Position numbers and translations under genes: made by a program
Notes under the pieces: model-generated
The model's input: only the letters and a program-made list of their open reading frames with translations
Told to the model about the DNA's origin: nothing
The model's database searches: none
Assembly: GCA_002332795.1 (NCBI GenBank)
Contig: DDBP01000201.1
Location: 1 to 15,052, forward strand
Reading direction: 5' to 3'
DNA from: Anaerolineales bacterium UBA2029
Lineage (GTDB): Bacteria; Chloroflexota; Anaerolineae; Aggregatilineales; Aggregatilineaceae
Length of the DNA: 15,052 nt
Part shown: one piece after another, positions 1 through 6,583 of the stretch
Layout: the number at the start of each line of letters is the position of its first letter
Numbering within the stretch: position 1 is the first letter of the stretch

Positions 1-247
1 CGAAGCGAGGCTGGGGGTGAGGTGAACGCTCCAGTGTCAAGTTGGTCGCTGACAACCTTTGCACACGCCCCGCGTCGCGGGTCGCGTCGGCATGCCGGAG
101 AGGTTGCCCTCCAGGTCACACAGAGCTACCCTTATGGCAATTGCCCGGTCTGAGCGCGTATCACTGGCAGGCGTGTTTGGCGCGAGCTGACGCCGAACAG
201 CACGGGCAAGGTAACGGACAGAATCCTTTGAAAGAGGAACATGCCTC
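1..247. other. Upstream region of the M32 peptidase gene, no gene recognised
   Basis: No convincing coding region was found here. A frame is open from base 1 to a TGA ending at 150, but it has no start in the window and its translation looks like noise rather than a protein tail. A weak sigma-70-like pair TTGCCC (104-109), 17-bp spacer, TACCCT (127-132) could drive the downstream gene. A perfect 10-bp palindrome GGCAATTGCC lies just after it at 136-145 and could be a small operator; with only one copy this is speculative. The ribosome binding site AGAGGA (233-238) precedes the ATG at 248. Confidence 0.4.
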
Positions 248-1753
248 ATGGAAAAAGTCGAACAACTCAAGAATCATCTGGCCGATGTGGTGCATTTGCG
301 ACACGCGGCAGCGGTGCTGGGCTGGGATCAGCAGGTGAACATGCCGCCGGGAGGCGCGCCCGCCCGCGCCGAACAACTGGCCACGCTCAGCCGCCTGGCG
401 CACGAGAAGTTCGTCGCCGAGGAGACCGGTCGCCTGATCGAAGCGGCAGAAGCCGAAGTCGCCGGTCTGGACGCCGATCACGACGCCGCTGCCCTGGTGC
501 GCGTGGTCAGGCACGACTACGACCTGGCCACCCGCGTGCCCACTGCTCTGGTAGAGGAACTGGCGCGGGTCACCTCGCAGGCGCACGAGATTTGGGCCAG
601 GGCACGTGAACAGGCCGACTTCGCTGCCTTCGCCCCCACGCTGGAACGTATCCTCGACCTGAAACGCCAGGAAGCCGAGGCGCTCGGCTATAAGGATCGC
701 ATCTATGACGCGCTGCTCGACCAGTACGAACCGCACATGAAGACCGTCGATGTCGAGCGGCTCTTCGGAGAACTGCGGACTGAACTGGTGCCCTTCGTGG
801 CGCAGATCTTCGAACGGCTGGATGCGGTAGACGATACCCCCGTCCGCAAGCGCTACGACGTAGAGCGTCAGGCGGAGTTCGGCCTGCAGGTGATCAAGAA
901 GCTGGGCTACGACCTGACGCGCGGACGCCAGGACAAATCGGTGCACCCCTTCACTACCGAGTTCTCCATCAACGACGTGCGCATCACCACCCGCTATCAG
1001 GAAGACTGGATGCCCTCGGCGCTCTTCGGCTCGATTCACGAGGCCGGGCACGCCATGTACGAGCAGGGCTGCTACCAGGGCTACGAAGGCACCTTCCTGG
1101 CGGGCGGCACGTCCCTGGGCGTGCACGAGAGTCAGTCGCGGCTGTGGGAGAACGTCGTAGGGCGCAGCCGGGCCTTCTGGAGCTACTTCTACGGCGATCT
1201 GCAGCGCCTGTTCCCCGAACAACTGGGCCAGGTGGACCTGGAAGCCTTCTACCGGGCAATCAACGCTGTCTCCCGCTCGCTGATCCGCGTCGAGGCGGAC
1301 GAAGTGACCTACAACCTGCACATCATGTTGCGCTTCGAGCTGGAGAACGACCTGCTGGAAGGCAAACTGGCCGTGCGCGATCTGCGCGACGCCTGGAATG
1401 CCAAGATGGAAGCCTACCTGGGCATCACCCCGCCCGACGACGGCAAGCACGGTGTGCTGCAGGATGTGCACTGGTCGTCCGGCCTGATCGGCTACTTCCC
1501 CACCTATTCGCTGGGCAATTTCCTGTCTGTGCAATACTGGGAGAAGGCCGTGCAGGACGTGCCCTCCATCCCCGCCGACATCGCCCGCGGCGAGTTCGGG
1601 TCGCTGCTGACCTGGCTGCGCGAGAACATTCACCAGCACGGGCGCAAGTATTGGCCCGCCGAACTGACGCAGCGCGTGACCGGCGAGCCGATCCAGGTGC
1701 GTTCGTTCCTGCGCTATCTCAAGGAGAAATACACCGACATCTACGGCCTGTGA
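248..1753 (+). CDS. Carboxypeptidase Taq-type metallopeptidase (family M32)
   Basis: This is a cytoplasmic zinc carboxypeptidase that removes C-terminal residues from peptides, probably in peptide turnover. The 501 residues match the usual M32 length of about 500. The zinc site HEAGH is at residues 264-268, with the third ligand Glu294 in the family motif HES (293-295). The M32-specific DxRxT motif appears as DVRIT at 243-247, and the later blocks VEADEVTYNLH and GYFPTYSLGN are also typical of the family. There is no signal peptide. The ATG at 248 is chosen because AGAGGA lies 9 nt upstream; the ATG at 241 is out of frame. The gene appears monocistronic, as it ends about 40 bp before a hairpin terminator and converges on the next gene. 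Family assignment is very secure; the exact substrate is unknown. Confidence 0.95.
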   Translation: MEKVEQLKNHLADVVHLRHAAAVLGWDQQVNMPPGGAPARAEQLATLSRLAHEKFVAEETGRLIEAAEAEVAGLDADHDAAALVRVVRHDYDLATRVPTALVEELARVTSQAHEIWARAREQADFAAFAPTLERILDLKRQEAEALGYKDRIYDALLDQYEPHMKTVDVERLFGELRTELVPFVAQIFERLDAVDDTPVRKRYDVERQAEFGLQVIKKLGYDLTRGRQDKSVHPFTTEFSINDVRITTRYQEDWMPSALFGSIHEAGHAMYEQGCYQGYEGTFLAGGTSLGVHESQSRLWENVVGRSRAFWSYFYGDLQRLFPEQLGQVDLEAFYRAINAVSRSLIRVEADEVTYNLHIMLRFELENDLLEGKLAVRDLRDAWNAKMEAYLGITPPDDGKHGVLQDVHWSSGLIGYFPTYSLGNFLSVQYWEKAVQDVPSIPADIARGEFGSLLTWLRENIHQHGRKYWPAELTQRVTGEPIQVRSFLRYLKEKYTDIYGL

Positions 1754-1794
1754 ACGGGCAGCGCTTCCCCCGCCCTCATGCCCTGACAAACGCA

Positions 1795-1821
1795 AAGAAT
1801 CCCGGCCAAACCGGGATTCTT
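1795..1821. terminator. Hairpin terminator between convergent genes
   Basis: A perfect 11-bp stem, AAGAATCCCGG (1795-1805) and its complement (1811-1821), is closed by the 5-nt loop CCAAA. It sits between the ends of the M32 peptidase (+) and the 226-residue gene (-), so it could terminate both. Neither side has a full uninterrupted T tract. The stem's own A/T-rich base and nearby short T runs give partial support, so efficiency in either direction is uncertain. Confidence 0.7.
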
Positions 1822-1854
1822 GATTCTGCCCATGAAAGGGTCGCTGCCGGCGTG

Positions 1855-2535
1855 TCAATCCCCGCCGAACAGCCAGTGCCACACGCGCCGCAGGATACCC
1901 TCGCGCTTGGGCTGTTTGATGGTGGTGTTGCCCAGGCGATCAATGGTGATCACCATGAACTGATTGCGATGAATGGCCTGCTTGAGTTCCATGCGCTTGT
2001 TGCGGGGGATCAGATAGGCTTCCAGCCGATCTTTTTCCTCGTTGGCGCGGATGCTGGCCAGCCGCCACACGTCGTCGTGCAGCTCGATGGCGCGCATCAG
2101 CAGGATGTAGCGCTCCTGCATACTCAGCTTTTCCGGCTCAGGTTCCAGTTCGTAGGCCGGAGGGCGCGGGCGCACAGGAGGCTCGTAGTAGGCCGTGCTC
2201 GCCGGTGGAGTCTCGGCGACATAGTCCTGCGCCCGCACATCGCCATACGTCCCTTCGTGAGCAGAATATGGGCGCGGTCGAGCGCGAGGGGTTGGCACTG
2301 GCCCCCGATCGAGCACATAAGAATCGTCTTGCTGGTAGAAGTCTTGAGCATCACGGGGTTCGGAAGAGCGGAACACTTCCTCGTCGGGCGTGGACTCCCA
2401 ACGGTCTGGGCGCGGCTCTCCCTGGAGATCCGCCAGACGGCGGCGCGGCGGCGCGGCTGAAGCCCCCGGCCCCCAGCGATGATCGGGACGCGGTGGCGCC
2501 AGTCGCCCCGGTGAACGGTGATCGTCGCGAGTCAT
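1855..2535 (-). CDS. Hypothetical protein with disordered Pro/Arg-rich N-terminus
   Basis: I do not recognise this 226-residue protein. Residues 1 to about 130 are rich in Pro, Arg, Asp, Ser and Tyr and look disordered. From about residue 132 the sequence becomes an ordered, charged helical region starting LSMQERYILLMRAIELHDD. It contains a short strand-like patch (FMVITIDRLGN) and ends in an aromatic basic tail (RRVWHWLFGG). There is no signal peptide or transmembrane segment, though the Trp-rich amphipathic tail could touch a membrane. The start is well supported by GGGAGGG about 6 nt before the ATG on the minus strand. An extended -10 promoter lies about 190 bp upstream. It is probably a single-gene unit ending at the shared hairpin at 1795-1821. 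The gene call is good; the function is unknown. Confidence 0.8.
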   Translation of the reverse strand: MTRDDHRSPGRLAPPRPDHRWGPGASAAPPRRRLADLQGEPRPDRWESTPDEEVFRSSEPRDAQDFYQQDDSYVLDRGPVPTPRARPRPYSAHEGTYGDVRAQDYVAETPPASTAYYEPPVRPRPPAYELEPEPEKLSMQERYILLMRAIELHDDVWRLASIRANEEKDRLEAYLIPRNKRMELKQAIHRNQFMVITIDRLGNTTIKQPKREGILRRVWHWLFGGD

Positions 2536-2722
2536 CCAGTCCCTCCCCTTTCAGTGGCCCCCGCTGGATGCTCAGTGGTCAGTTTGGCCCCCAGTACCCT
2601 GTTCCACGAGCAGGTCCCTCCGGCTGGGGTTGGCCCGTCCTCATCGGTGCGCAGCGGGCCAGGTGTTGAAAAAACAAGCTATTTCTCGCGTAAGCGTGTT
2701 CATTGTTGGTACTTTGGTACCC

Positions 2723-2731
2723 AGTATAGCA
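2723..2731 (-). promoter_or_regulatory. Extended -10 promoter for the 226-residue gene
   Basis: The minus strand reads TGCTATACT, an extended -10 (TGn before TATACT, one mismatch from TATAAT). No -35 at 17 bp matches well, as is usual for extended -10 promoters. Transcription would begin near 2716, inside a small inverted repeat (GGTAC 2708-2712, GTACC 2717-2721) that could be an operator. Inferred from pattern only. Confidence 0.45.
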
Positions 2732-2803
2732 CTTCTTAGCAAGGCAAGCTATTGGGCACCGACCTGTTTTGTGCTGTTTTCCCGTGAATTCGGAAATTAT
2801 TCA

Positions 2804-2832
2804 CAAACCTTAATCAAACCTATCTCAAACCT
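2804..2832. repeat. Three CAAACCT heptamers at exact 11-bp period
   Basis: CAAACCT occurs at 2804-2810, 2815-2821 and 2826-2832, a period of exactly 11 bp, about one helical turn. The 4-nt spacers are TAAT, ATCT and (after the third) TAAG. Direct repeats with this spacing are the typical binding pattern of OmpR/PhoB-type regulators, for example Pho boxes. The array lies 90-115 bp upstream of the putative start site of the minus-strand 226-residue gene, just past the end of dprA. Its function as a binding site is inference. Confidence 0.55.
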
Positions 2833-2843
2833 TAAGGCAATCT

Positions 2844-3725
2844 TCATTCTTCTTCGCCCAGCACCTGTTCCAGCGCCTCGAACGCTGCACCGTCGGCTGG
2901 CAAGGGATGTGCCCCTTCGGCCAGAGCGTGCGCATTGCCCCGCGCCCCGCTGATCACGGCGAAGACTGCGCGACCCTGCACACGGGCAAAGCGCACTGCG
3001 TGCAGACAACCGCTGTCGGCTCCCGCCTCCACCACAATCACCGCGCGGCTCAGCCCGCTGATGAGCCGGTTGCGCGCTACCAGCGTTGGCGCAGAGGGCG
3101 AGGCCTGCGGATGCGTCTCGGAGAGCAGCGCCCCGCGTTCGATCAGCCGCCCGGCCAGGGCGCGATTGCCGGGCGGATACACGGCGCACACCCCCGAACC
3201 GAGCACGGCCAGGGTGCGTCCCCCCGCCTCTAACGCTGCCCGATGTGCTATCGTGTCGATTCCATTTGCCAGCCCGCTGACTACCGTCCAGCCGCGCGCC
3301 GCGCAACTGGCGGCCAGCGTTTCCGCAATGCGACGGCCCTGAGCAGTCGGCTGACGGGTGCCCACCAGCGCCACCGCCCGCCGGTCGTCTTCCTGCAACG
3401 TTCCCCGGCAGAACAGCACTGGCGGGGCATCGGGCAGATCGTCTAGCGCGGAAGGATAGGCGGGTGTGTGCCAGAGCAGCACCCGGACGCCGTCGGCTTG
3501 CCAGCGAGCCAACGCCTGCCGGGTCTCGGCGACATTCACCCCGCCGATGGCGGCAGCCAGCTTCGGGCCTATGCCCGGCACCTGCTGCAACTCCTCCGCG
3601 CTGGCGCTGAGCACCGCATCCAGCGAACCGAAGCGCTCCAGCAATCGTGCGATCGTCCGCCCCCCCAGGCTGGGGATCAGACCCAGGGCGACCCACTGCG
3701 CCAGTGTGTCATTTTCGGCAGGCAT
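2844..3725 (-). CDS. dprA: DNA processing protein DprA
   Basis: DprA binds incoming single-stranded DNA during natural transformation and loads RecA. The 293-residue product has an N-terminal helix-hairpin-helix region (VPGIG at 49-53) followed by the DprA Rossmann core. Core motifs are VGTR (121-124), SGLANGID (150-157), the nucleotide-loop-like GSGVCAVYPPGN (176-187), RNRLISGLS (218-226) and EAGADSGC (233-240). The C-terminal winged helix found in longer DprAs is absent or minimal, so this is a short form. The ATG at 3725 is preferred over the in-frame ATG at 3746 because AAGGGGA lies 4-5 nt before it. The gene is divergent from the Nudix-like gene, with overlapping promoter -35 boxes. Assignment is secure; the gene alone does not show that the organism is competent. 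Confidence 0.95.
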   Translation of the reverse strand: MPAENDTLAQWVALGLIPSLGGRTIARLLERFGSLDAVLSASAEELQQVPGIGPKLAAAIGGVNVAETRQALARWQADGVRVLLWHTPAYPSALDDLPDAPPVLFCRGTLQEDDRRAVALVGTRQPTAQGRRIAETLAASCAARGWTVVSGLANGIDTIAHRAALEAGGRTLAVLGSGVCAVYPPGNRALAGRLIERGALLSETHPQASPSAPTLVARNRLISGLSRAVIVVEAGADSGCLHAVRFARVQGRAVFAVISGARGNAHALAEGAHPLPADGAAFEALEQVLGEEE

Positions 3726-3759
3726 CGTTCCCCTTCTGCTGAGCACTCATCCATCCCCT

Positions 3760-3788
3760 AGCCTACTCAGCCCGCGAGGGATTGGCAA
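3760..3788 (-). promoter_or_regulatory. Putative dprA promoter
   Basis: On the minus strand TTGCCA (3788-3783, one mismatch from TTGACA) is followed by a 17-bp spacer and TAGGCT (3765-3760, a weak -10). Transcription would start near 3753, giving a leader of about 28 nt. The -35 overlaps the opposite-strand -35 at 3782-3787. Confidence 0.4.
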
Positions 3789-3810
3789 ACGCCGCGCCTC
3801 GTGTTATGGT
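3782..3810 (+). promoter_or_regulatory. Putative promoter of the Nudix-like gene
   Basis: TTGGCA (3782-3787) is followed by a 17-bp spacer and TATGGT (3805-3810), each close to sigma-70 consensus. The -35 shares five bases with the divergent dprA -35 because TTGGCAA reads TTGCCAA on the other strand. Transcription would start near 3817, so the inverted-repeat element downstream would lie in the leader RNA. Confidence 0.45.
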
Positions 3811-3917
3811 GAGTCGGGAGTCATGAGTTCGGAGTCATAAGTCGAGGCGGGAACGCCCCTGGCGTTCCCCAGCGTTCATGCCCCGACCCAAGACTCGAAA
3901 CTCCAGACTCCCAACTC
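3811..3917. repeat. Long imperfect inverted-repeat element in the Nudix gene leader
   Basis: The left arm (from 3811, GAGTCGGGAGTC onward) resembles the reverse complement of the right arm (ending at 3917) over nearly 40 bases with scattered mismatches. Inside lies a perfect 9-bp hairpin, GGGAACGCC (3849-3857), loop CCT, and its complement (3861-3869). Each arm is built from shorter direct repeats: GGAGTCAT twice on the left and AACTCCAGACT twice on the right. No T tract follows the hairpin, so it is not an obvious terminator. It resembles a dispersed palindromic repeat or MITE-like element, but only one copy is visible here. Confidence 0.55.
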
Positions 3918-3938
3918 CAGACTGGACGCAGGACAACG

Positions 3939-4565
3939 ATGGTCACCGAGACCCACGACAACTGGCTGCGCGTGAGTTGCGCGGCGCTGTGTCGCATCGC
4001 CCATGCAGATCGCTACCTGTTGGTGCTCAACCGCGAGCGGCGACGACACGGGGAATATGTGCTGGCCCCCCTGGGCGGCGCGTTGGCCTTCACCGAGCCA
4101 GCGCCTTTGCTAACCCTGGGCGCTCGCCTGGAAGACCCGGCCTCGTCCGATCTACGCTTTTACCTGCCCGATAGCGCCCTGCCCCGCTTCCGCGCCTGGT
4201 TCGCCAGCGGGCACGGGCGCGAGCGCTCGCCCTTTCGCGAACTGGCCGAAGAACTGGTGACCGAGACACGCGCCCTGCCTGCGCTCGCGCCGCACGACAT
4301 CGCCGTCACTGCCCTGCGCACGGTCGAGCGTCGCGAGCGCACCACCCGTTTCGGCGCTGACGGGCCGTTGACGCATTACTTTCTGGAGCTGTACGAGGTG
4401 CGCTTCCTGAGCGAAGCTTTCTACCAGGCCCTGGCCCACCCCGCCGCCGACAGCGGCCTGGTCTGGCTGACGCGAGCAGAGATCGCCAGCGGAACCTGGC
4501 ACATGGCCATAGACGGTCAGTCACGCACGGTTACAGTGCGGGCCACGGTGTTGTTCGGTGAATGA
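3939..4565 (+). CDS. Divergent Nudix-like protein
   Basis: Nudix proteins hydrolyse or bind nucleoside diphosphate-linked compounds. This 208-residue protein has a strand pair around YLLVLNRERR (26-35), a GG turn (46-47) and the core of a Nudix box, RELAEELV (100-107), giving the metal-binding REuxEE pattern. The upstream Gly and Glu of the full 23-residue box are not at the usual spacing, so catalysis is uncertain. A pattern of this kind (PLGGAL, DLRFYLP, then REL.EEL) recalls the SMODS-associated Nudix group described around nucleotide-signalling defence loci, but no such partner is present. The start ATG is preceded by AGGA 5 nt away. It is divergent from dprA and converges with the following membrane protein, leaving only 26 bp between them. 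Confidence 0.75.
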   Translation: MVTETHDNWLRVSCAALCRIAHADRYLLVLNRERRRHGEYVLAPLGGALAFTEPAPLLTLGARLEDPASSDLRFYLPDSALPRFRAWFASGHGRERSPFRELAEELVTETRALPALAPHDIAVTALRTVERRERTTRFGADGPLTHYFLELYEVRFLSEAFYQALAHPAADSGLVWLTRAEIASGTWHMAIDGQSRTVTVRATVLFGE

Positions 4566-4591
4566 GTCAGCATCCAGGCGCAGCGAGGCGC

Positions 4592-5137
4592 TCAGTTCCA
4601 CATGGCCCACGGATCGTCGGGATCGCGCGCGCCATAGTGAAAGGTCAGGCGCACCAGTTCGACGAACACGCGGAAAGAAGCCTGATCAGCATTGAGCCGC
4701 CAGCGCATCTTGCGCGGGATGCGCAGCCAGGCATAGGCGATGTGTCGGCGTTCCGGGCGCGTCACCTCGCGCATGAGTTCCCCATACCAGGGAGGCATGG
4801 CATGCCGCAGCCCGTCGTGATGACGGGTGAGGTAAGAACCGGTGAAGGCCATCAGCATGACGGCCAGGAACATCACCGGCGTATACTCCCAGCTACCCCG
4901 CCGGTTGGCGACCAGGGCGTCGCTCATGCTGGCCATCAGCAGACTCCACACGCCCAGCATGTCCAGGAAACGCGCCAGCGGCGAGAACGGCGTCTCCGGT
5001 CCATATAACCGAAAACGCGCCATCAGCGGGTCTTTGAACAGGCCAAAAGCCACCGCGGCGCGTTGCAGCAAGGCCCCGGTGGCAATCAGCGTCAGAAAAC
5101 CCATCGCCAGCCAGGGATAGCGCGGATCCAGGATCAT
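4592..5137 (-). CDS. Small integral membrane protein of unknown function
   Basis: I do not recognise this 181-residue protein. Three hydrophobic segments are visible, at about residues 9-33, 57-76 and 85-103, with a soluble C-terminal half. The first loop carries FKDPLMARFRLYGPETPF. The tail after the third segment is rich in Arg, His and Trp (around HHDGLRHAMPPWYGELMREV) and is probably cytoplasmic by the positive-inside rule. GAGGGG about 9 nt before the ATG supports the start. It follows the DUF3048 lipoprotein on the same strand with a 62-bp gap, so co-transcription is possible, but a separate -10 (TACAAT) sits in that gap. Confidence 0.75.
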   Translation of the reverse strand: MILDPRYPWLAMGFLTLIATGALLQRAAVAFGLFKDPLMARFRLYGPETPFSPLARFLDMLGVWSLLMASMSDALVANRRGSWEYTPVMFLAVMLMAFTGSYLTRHHDGLRHAMPPWYGELMREVTRPERRHIAYAWLRIPRKMRWRLNADQASFRVFVELVRLTFHYGARDPDDPWAMWN

Positions 5138-5193
5138 GAGCGAACACCCCTCTGCGCCGTGCCTCAGTCCGGCGAGCGCGCGCCCTCACCCCT

Positions 5194-5223
5194 ATTGTAC
5201 TATCGCAGGGTCACGCCGGTGAA
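5194..5223 (-). promoter_or_regulatory. Possible promoter of the membrane-protein gene
   Basis: The minus strand has TACAAT (5199-5194, one mismatch from consensus) preceded at 18 bp by the weak -35 TTCACC (5223-5218). It overlaps the stop codon of the upstream lipoprotein gene. The start site would be near 5188, about 50 nt before the ATG. Confidence 0.35.
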
Positions 5224-6489
5224 CTCCGTCGGCACGATCTCGAACCAGGTGATGCCAGGTTTGAGCGGCAAAGGCTGAGTGGCTTCCTCGTCTGCCCACA
5301 ATGTCAGGGGAACTTCCTGTTCCCAGCGCATCCAGGTCCCCGTCAGCGCCACGCCATCGCGGGCGATCAGCGCCGGGCCAGACTCCCAAAGCTGAATCTC
5401 GGTGGAATAGATGGGCACCCCATTCCATTCCCCGACGGGGATGGTCTCATCGTCGCGATGCGGCACGTACAGCACCACGACATTGGCCGCGGTGATGGGT
5501 GCACCGGTGTCGGCATCGGTGTGTGGCACGCCGTCCACTGACCGCACATAGACGGCGTTCACCGCGTCATAGACCCAGTGCACCACGTCCGGCCCGTAGT
5601 CCACCGTCACAGCAGGGGCCGCTTGCCCGCCGGCGGAAGGAGTCGTGCTGAAAGCGAGCGCCCGCAGATTGGGCGCATCGTTGACCCCGTCCGCTGCCGC
5701 CCGCGCCCACACCTGCGCAGGCACAGCGAAGAGATTGTGCGGCGCTTCGCCCGCCGGATCGCGGAAATACAGCGGCTCACCGACTGTCACGCCCTCATAC
5801 GCACGCGCGGCAAAGGTGCTGGCGGCGATGCGCTGCCGGATCGGCTCGTTGGCCCCGGAATAGACCAGGATCGCCCCGTACATGGCCGTCAGCTCCAGAT
5901 CGATCAGGCGGGCGCTGCGGATCGAGCCGAGGCGCGGCGGCGTATGTGTCCAGTAGATGGCCGTGAAGCGCGTCAAGCCGCCTTCCACATAGTGCTCGAA
6001 GACGAGGTCCGCCAGCGCCAACCCCGCCTGTGGACGCACACTGTCCGGCGCATTGGAGATCTTGACGGCCAGTGGGCGACGGTGGAGCACAGCGGGATCG
6101 GGCAGCACCAGCCCCGTGAGGGGATTCAGCGCGGGCGCTGAGGCCGCCGGAGCCGCCAGAGCTGCGGCGACGCGGGTGGGCGCGCTGTCGGGTGTCGCCG
6201 TGACCACGATCACCGGGCGCTCGTTGGCCAGGCAGGCCGTCAACAGGAGGAGCAGTACGCTCAGCAGCAACAGCGCGTGACGGGGTGGTAAGAATGAATT
6301 TTTTACGAATTTTGTATACCGCGGGGCATGGCCCTGTTTATGCCCAGGCGAATATCGCCTATAATGATAAACGCAAACAGGATACAGCGTTAAGGCAGGC
6401 GCAACGTCGCCCTTGCCAGAGGCAGGGTGTGTTCCGGTGACCAGGGTCTGTCGCCCGGTGTGCCAGCGCGGTTGACTGCCTATTTTCAC
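5200..6489 (-). CDS. DUF3048 (YerB-like) lipoprotein, start uncertain
   Basis: This is a predicted surface lipoprotein of the DUF3048/YerB family, whose biochemical role is not settled. The family N-terminal domain is seen from RPLAVKISNAPDSVRPQAG through GGLTRFTAIYW to SIRSARLIDLE. The C-terminal domain is seen near the end in RDGVALTGTWMRW and PLKPGITWFEIVP. A run of leucines ending LLTAC is a good lipobox, with the Cys codon at 6234-6232, so maturation should occur there. No ATG, GTG or TTG lies at the normal 18-25 residues before this Cys. In-frame options are TTG at 6270 (only 12 residues before Cys), GTG at 6489 (used here) and ATG at 6525, and none has a clear ribosome binding site. 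The coding part is reliable from about 6310 downward. Confidence 0.85.
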   Translation of the reverse strand: MKIGSQPRWHTGRQTLVTGTHPASGKGDVAPALTLYPVCVYHYRRYSPGHKQGHAPRYTKFVKNSFLPPRHALLLLSVLLLLLTACLANERPVIVVTATPDSAPTRVAAALAAPAASAPALNPLTGLVLPDPAVLHRRPLAVKISNAPDSVRPQAGLALADLVFEHYVEGGLTRFTAIYWTHTPPRLGSIRSARLIDLELTAMYGAILVYSGANEPIRQRIAASTFAARAYEGVTVGEPLYFRDPAGEAPHNLFAVPAQVWARAAADGVNDAPNLRALAFSTTPSAGGQAAPAVTVDYGPDVVHWVYDAVNAVYVRSVDGVPHTDADTGAPITAANVVVLYVPHRDDETIPVGEWNGVPIYSTEIQLWESGPALIARDGVALTGTWMRWEQEVPLTLWADEEATQPLPLKPGITWFEIVPTEFTGVTLR

Positions 6490-6500
6490 GAGGGTATAAT
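6472..6500 (+). promoter_or_regulatory. Strong sigma-70 promoter of the DUF4388-GTPase operon
   Basis: TTGACT (6472-6477), a 17-bp spacer and a perfect TATAAT (6495-6500) form the best promoter in the window. Transcription should start near 6507, leaving a leader of about 77 nt before the ATG at 6584. It overlaps the possible upstream GTG start of the minus-strand lipoprotein. Confidence 0.8.
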
Positions 6501-6583
6501 GCCCCGCAGTCTGATCCGCAGACATTGCATTGACCGGATCACAACCGCCAAGTGACCCTGACAGTGGGTAGAAACGAGACAAG

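Larger units (their letters stand above)
2536..2843. other. AT-richer regulatory gap between two minus-strand genes
   Basis: This 308-bp gap has no open gene. About 2660-2843 is visibly richer in A and T than the surrounding coding DNA and holds the triple CAAACCT repeat (2804-2832) and an extended -10 promoter (2723-2731), both pointing to control of the minus-strand gene at 1855-2535. The rest (2536 to about 2715) would be a roughly 180-nt untranslated leader. It contains short duplicated words: CCACTGA twice and GGGGGCCA twice, read on the minus strand. Confidence 0.5.

Noticed and set aside
136..145. Perfect palindrome GGCAATTGCC as an operator
   Set aside because: A single 10-bp palindrome is expected by chance at this scale and has no second copy in the window.
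42..338. Small plus-strand frame overlapping the start of the M32 gene
   Set aside because: No ribosome binding site, unlikely composition and out-of-frame overlap with a secure gene.
161..1882. 573-residue open frame on the minus strand opposite the M32 peptidase
   Set aside because: Antisense shadow in GC-rich DNA; the plus strand has an unmistakable M32 zinc site and family motifs, and the minus product is low-complexity His/Gln/Gly/Val-rich.
1144..2460. 438-residue plus-strand frame across the M32 end and the opposite-strand hypothetical gene
   Set aside because: It crosses a terminator hairpin and is a shadow of genes on both strands; no ribosome binding site or protein-like composition.
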